From positions 62,001 through 126,000 of the forward strand of contig LODT01000048.1 in NCBI GenBank assembly GCA_001606155.1: 64,000 nucleotides of DNA, written 5' to 3'. The position numbers and the translations under genes were made by a program. Positions 60,918-64,000 of the stretch are shown one piece after another. Each line of letters starts with the position of its first letter. The first letter of the stretch is position 1. The notes under the pieces were generated by a model that was not told the DNA's origin, did no database searches, and saw only the letters and a list, made by a program, of their open reading frames with translations. This DNA comes from Tieghemostelium lacteum (Eukaryota; Evosea; Eumycetozoa; Dictyosteliales; Raperosteliaceae).

Positions 60918-61481
60918 TTATTCCATAATATCAATAAAAAGACTTTTAGCTTTAAGTAATTTAGCAAAGAAACCACCAATTACAAATCCATTGATTTCAC
61001 CAACTCCGTCATTTGGTCCAAATGAGCAGAGTATAGTTGGTTTCATTGATTTGTGTGCTTTAGATGGATCTTTTGAAGTTTCTAGTGTGTGAATATTATG
61101 TGATGCAACATTGGCATGTTCAACAGCATGATATGATGTCTTGAATTCTGGAATGGGAATGATATCACCCAATGCAAAGATATTCGTATATCCTTCAACT
61201 TGAAGATGATTAATTCTACCCTGTACATTGAGTACAGGTCCAAAATGATTTTGTAATGATTCATTATTGAGTTTATTACCAAATGTCCAGAATACCAAAT
61301 CAGCTTCAATTTCTAAACCATTGGCTGTTTTATAGGTTTTCTTTGTGAGTACAGAACCTCCACCAACAATGAGAATTTTCCAGTAGAACCAAAATGACAT
61401 TGAAACCTTTTTTATCTAATTGTTTGCTTACCTCAATACCAGCGTATCCCCCACCAACTACAACAACAGTTTTCTTTTGGC
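60918..61481 (-). pseudogene. FSP1/AIFM2-like oxidoreductase pseudogene, internally deleted
   Basis: The left part (60918-61400, minus strand) encodes the C-terminal half of an FSP1/AIF-homologue flavoprotein: LEIEADLVFWTFGNKLN, HLQVEGYTNIFALGDI (FAD-binding GD motif) and FGPNDGVGEINGFVIGGFFA. Before it come two fragments of the N-terminal half: KTVVVVGGGYAGIEV at 61427-61475 and, after a jump, GSTGKILIVGGGS at about 61358-61397. Compared with the usual 370 residues about 100 are missing after NVIL and about 70 after VGGGS, and the first junction shifts the frame. No start codon precedes the first fragment, only a splice-acceptor-like TTAAG. A short 160-residue protein from the Met at 61400 could still be made but lacks both nucleotide-binding folds. 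Confidence 0.8.
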
Positions 61482-61651
61482 CTTAAATTTTTGATTGAAT
61501 TGATTTATTTTTATTGCTAATATTAATATATTTGTTTAGAATATAAATTGTGTAATTTATATACATATAATTATTTGATTTAAAATATTATTTGACTGAA
61601 TGTTGAAATTTAATTTGATCCGGAACAGTCTCACAAGTAAATCAACAAGTC

Positions 61652-61717
61652 TGTTGGTATAGCTATACCGAGATACAAAATTGTCTCCAAATATGGTATA
61701 TCATTGATATACCAACA
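61652..61717. repeat. Hairpin-forming inverted repeats
   Basis: TGTTGGTATA at 61652 is the reverse complement of TATACCAACA ending at 61717. Each arm also holds its own palindrome: GGTATAGCTATACC on the left and GGTATATCATTGATATACC on the right. The block is less A/T-rich than its surroundings and lies between the pseudogene and the ligase gene. It could be a small non-autonomous element end or part of a promoter. Confidence 0.6.
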
Positions 61718-61809
61718 ATTTCCAACAAAATTTGTAACTCAATATTTCTTGTAATTTATAAAAATTCCTTTACAGATTTTTTTTTTTTTATCATACCATT
61801 AAATTTAAT

Positions 61810-64000
61810 ATGACCGATGTAAAAAAAGCAGATGGCCCAGTGGACTCATCAGGTTCCTTATTTTCAATGTATAAACTATGTAAACAACTTGAACATGAGT
61901 CTTCACATACTGGTAAATCTAAAATAGTTAAAACTTTTGTATCCAACTTTGAGTAAGTTTCATGAATCAAAGACACACCCTCCACACTTTTCTACTACAT
62001 TTAAAAAAGAGATTACTAATACTTTTATAAAACAAACTATAATAGTGGTGATTTATATATATTAGCAAAATTAATGCTAGTTAAAGAAGATAAAAGAGTA
62101 TACAGAATCAAAGATAAAGCAATGATAAAACTAATGGCAGAAGTATACCAAACTGATTATGATATAATGTTATTGGATTGTGTTGATGGTGGTGATTTTT
62201 CAGAGACTGTTAAAAAGTTTTATGAGGAATCAGATACAATGAATATACCAACTAGATCAACACTAACATTGAAACAGGTTGATGACTTTTTAGATAAACT
62301 CACAACCATCTCAAAATTCAATGATCAGTTAAAAGCCATAAAAAAAATTATTAGATATTGTACACCATTTGATTGGAAACTCATTTGTAGAATCATTGAT
62401 GGTGATCTAAAGATTAACACTGGTGCAAAGTTTTTCTTTGATGGTTTACATCCACTGGCATACCAAATCTTTAAGAATATAAATGATCTTAAAATTGTCA
62501 TTGAAAGAATTAAATCTGGTAAAATGGATGGTGATGACAGTGATGATGACAATAACAATAATAATAAGAGTAAAAAATCAACAAAAAAGAAATCAAAAGA
62601 TAGTGATGACGATGATGATGATAGTGATAAAGATAAAAAGAAAAAGTCTAGTGGTACAAGTAAGAAATCAAAGGATACAACATTGAAGATTATGACACCT
62701 ATAAAACCAATGTTGGCAAAAGCTGTAAAATCAGTTGATGGTGTTATAAAGGCTTGTGGTGACCAGTTTTTTGCAGAGATTAAATATGATGGTGAACGTA
62801 TTCAGATTCATAAGGATGGAAAGACTTACAGTTGTTTTAGTAGATCTTTAAAACAGGTTATGCCTTATAAGGTTGATCCTGTGAAACCTTATATCTCAAA
62901 ATCAACTCAAGCTGATTCTATTATATTAGATGGTGAAATTCTGTTAGTTGATCATAAGACTAATTTACCTCTACCTTTTGGATCATTGTCAATGCATAAA
63001 AAGAACCAGTTTGCAGATGCTGATGTTTGTGTATTTCTATTTGATATACTCTATCTCAATGGTAAATCTCTTATACATCTGCCATTTAGTGAGAGAAGAG
63101 CTCTTCTAGAAAAGAATGTAAATGTCATAAAGAATCGTATTGAACTATCAGAAATGACTGAGATTAACGGAGAGAAAGAAAAATCAAAACTCAATAATCT
63201 ACTTTCCAGAGCTTTTAAAGAGAAATTGGAAGGCTTGGTAGTTAAAGATGGCAAAGGTTCTTATGAAGCAGGTTCAAGACACTGGATTAAAATCAAAAAG
63301 GATTATCTAGAAGGTATGTCTGATAGTGCTGATTTGGTCTGTGTAGGTGCTTATTATGGTACTGGTTCATTTGGTGGACTTTTGACATCATTTTTAATGT
63401 GTGTCTATGACAAAAAAGATAAAGTCTATAAAACAGTGTGTAAAGTTAGTAGTGGTTTCGATGATAATCAAGTAAAGAAACTTCAAAAGAAACTCTTAGA
63501 TACCATGGTGAAAATCAGTAAGGATCAGAGTAAAGTACCTGGTTGGGTTAGTATCAACAAGACTCAAACTCCTGATTTTATTCTAAAGGATTACAAAGAT
63601 GCTATCATTTTGGAAGTTGAATCTGCAGAATTTACTTTAACCAAACATCACTCTAGTGGTTTCTCAATGAGATTCCCTAGAATTTTAAAACTACGTGATG
63701 ATAAAGATTATAAGACTGCAACTACCTACGAAGAATTAGTAGAATTGGGTAAAGATATTAAGATTGTAACTTTGGATTCTGATGATGAAGATGAAATTAA
63801 ATCTAATATCTATAAAAAGAAAATACTTCCAACTGATACTACAACTACTACTACCACTACAACTACCACTGCTACTAGTGTAATGTCAACTAAAAAATCA
63901 GTTTTGGATAATACTGATTCTGAAGATGAAGATAAATCATTAAAGAAGAAAGTACCAAATGGTACAGCAAATGATGATATCTTTGATAAGATTACCTATG
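61810..64000 (+). CDS. DNA ligase III-type ATP-dependent ligase, 3' end outside window
   Basis: Exons 61810-61952 and 62046 to beyond the window end give at least 698 residues. The intron acceptor at ATAATAG keeps phase and gives SNFDGDLYILAKLML, matching the start of the LIG3 DNA-binding domain; a closer AG would leave an in-frame stop. The domain contains NTGAKFFFDGLHPLAYQIF. The nucleotidyl lysine is in EIKYDGERIQIH (about residue 293), followed by CFSRSLKQV, ILDGEILLVD, LEGLVVKDGKGSYEAGSRHW and SADLVCVGAYYGTGS, all LIG3-like. No N-terminal zinc finger is present. A Lys/Asp/Ser linker of about 50 residues separates the DNA-binding and catalytic domains. A BRCT end would lie beyond base 64000. 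Confidence 0.92.

Noticed and set aside
1-64000. tRNA, rRNA or class I small RNA genes
   Set aside because: I looked for cloverleaf A and B box patterns and for GC-richer islands outside genes and found none that I could support.

Overview
The window is nuclear DNA of a dictyostelid social amoeba. It is very AT-rich and gene-dense, with short GT...AG introns of about 35-120 bases, AAT and CAA microsatellites read as Asn and Gln runs, and proteins of clear dictyostelid type: a DRK-like receptor kinase, a stand-alone LolD-like ABC ATPase, and long F-box/leucine-rich proteins. The standard code fits; TGA ends several genes. I cannot name the species. Base composition is less extreme than in D. 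discoideum, which would suit a Cavenderia, Heterostelium or Acytostelium relative, but that is inference.

Layout. 1-3.5 kb: end of a SUMO E1 subunit (SAE1/Aos1) and a PP4 regulatory subunit 1 homologue. 4-12.5 kb: a small coiled-coil protein, a 567-residue F-box/LRR-like protein, an FCP1-type CTD phosphatase, and a 1104-residue F-box-like protein in five segments. 12.6-19 kb: two TPR proteins, then an ABHD13-like hydrolase and an ABC ATPase on the plus strand. 19-26.7 kb: LKB1 kinase, a mitochondrial membrane protein, proteasome subunit Rpn8, a SAP30BP/HCNGP homologue and an unknown protein. 26.9-39 kb: MAN2C1-type alpha-mannosidase and UBE2O on plus, meeting a very long THOC2 gene on minus. 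39.3-44.6 kb: RNA polymerase I subunit A49 and a 1253-residue relative of the F-box-like protein. 44.7-49.1 kb is the only clearly unstable stretch: a decayed partial copy of the 1253-residue gene, then a broken Ty3/gypsy-type element. 49.3-52.6 kb: DRK-like kinase and WDR83. 52.9-60.8 kb: a tandem pair of short-chain dehydrogenases and NUP188. 60.9-64 kb: an internally deleted FSP1/AIFM2-like pseudogene and the 5' two thirds of a DNA ligase III gene.

Most genes are conserved housekeeping genes (mRNA export, RNA polymerase I and II function, ubiquitin and SUMO pathways, nuclear pore, DNA repair). They look like independent neighbours, as is usual in eukaryotes; I see no operon or dedicated gene cluster. 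Gene models were built by matching exon phase across GT...AG introns and by family resemblance. Exon coordinates are given inside the entries so they can be tested against transcripts.

I did not find a convincing new biological system. The least explained items are the family of very long helical F-box-like proteins (three members plus a decaying copy), the His/Cys-rich insertion in WDR83, the CaaX-like end of LKB1, and the unexplained reading frame downstream of the integrase in the fossil element.
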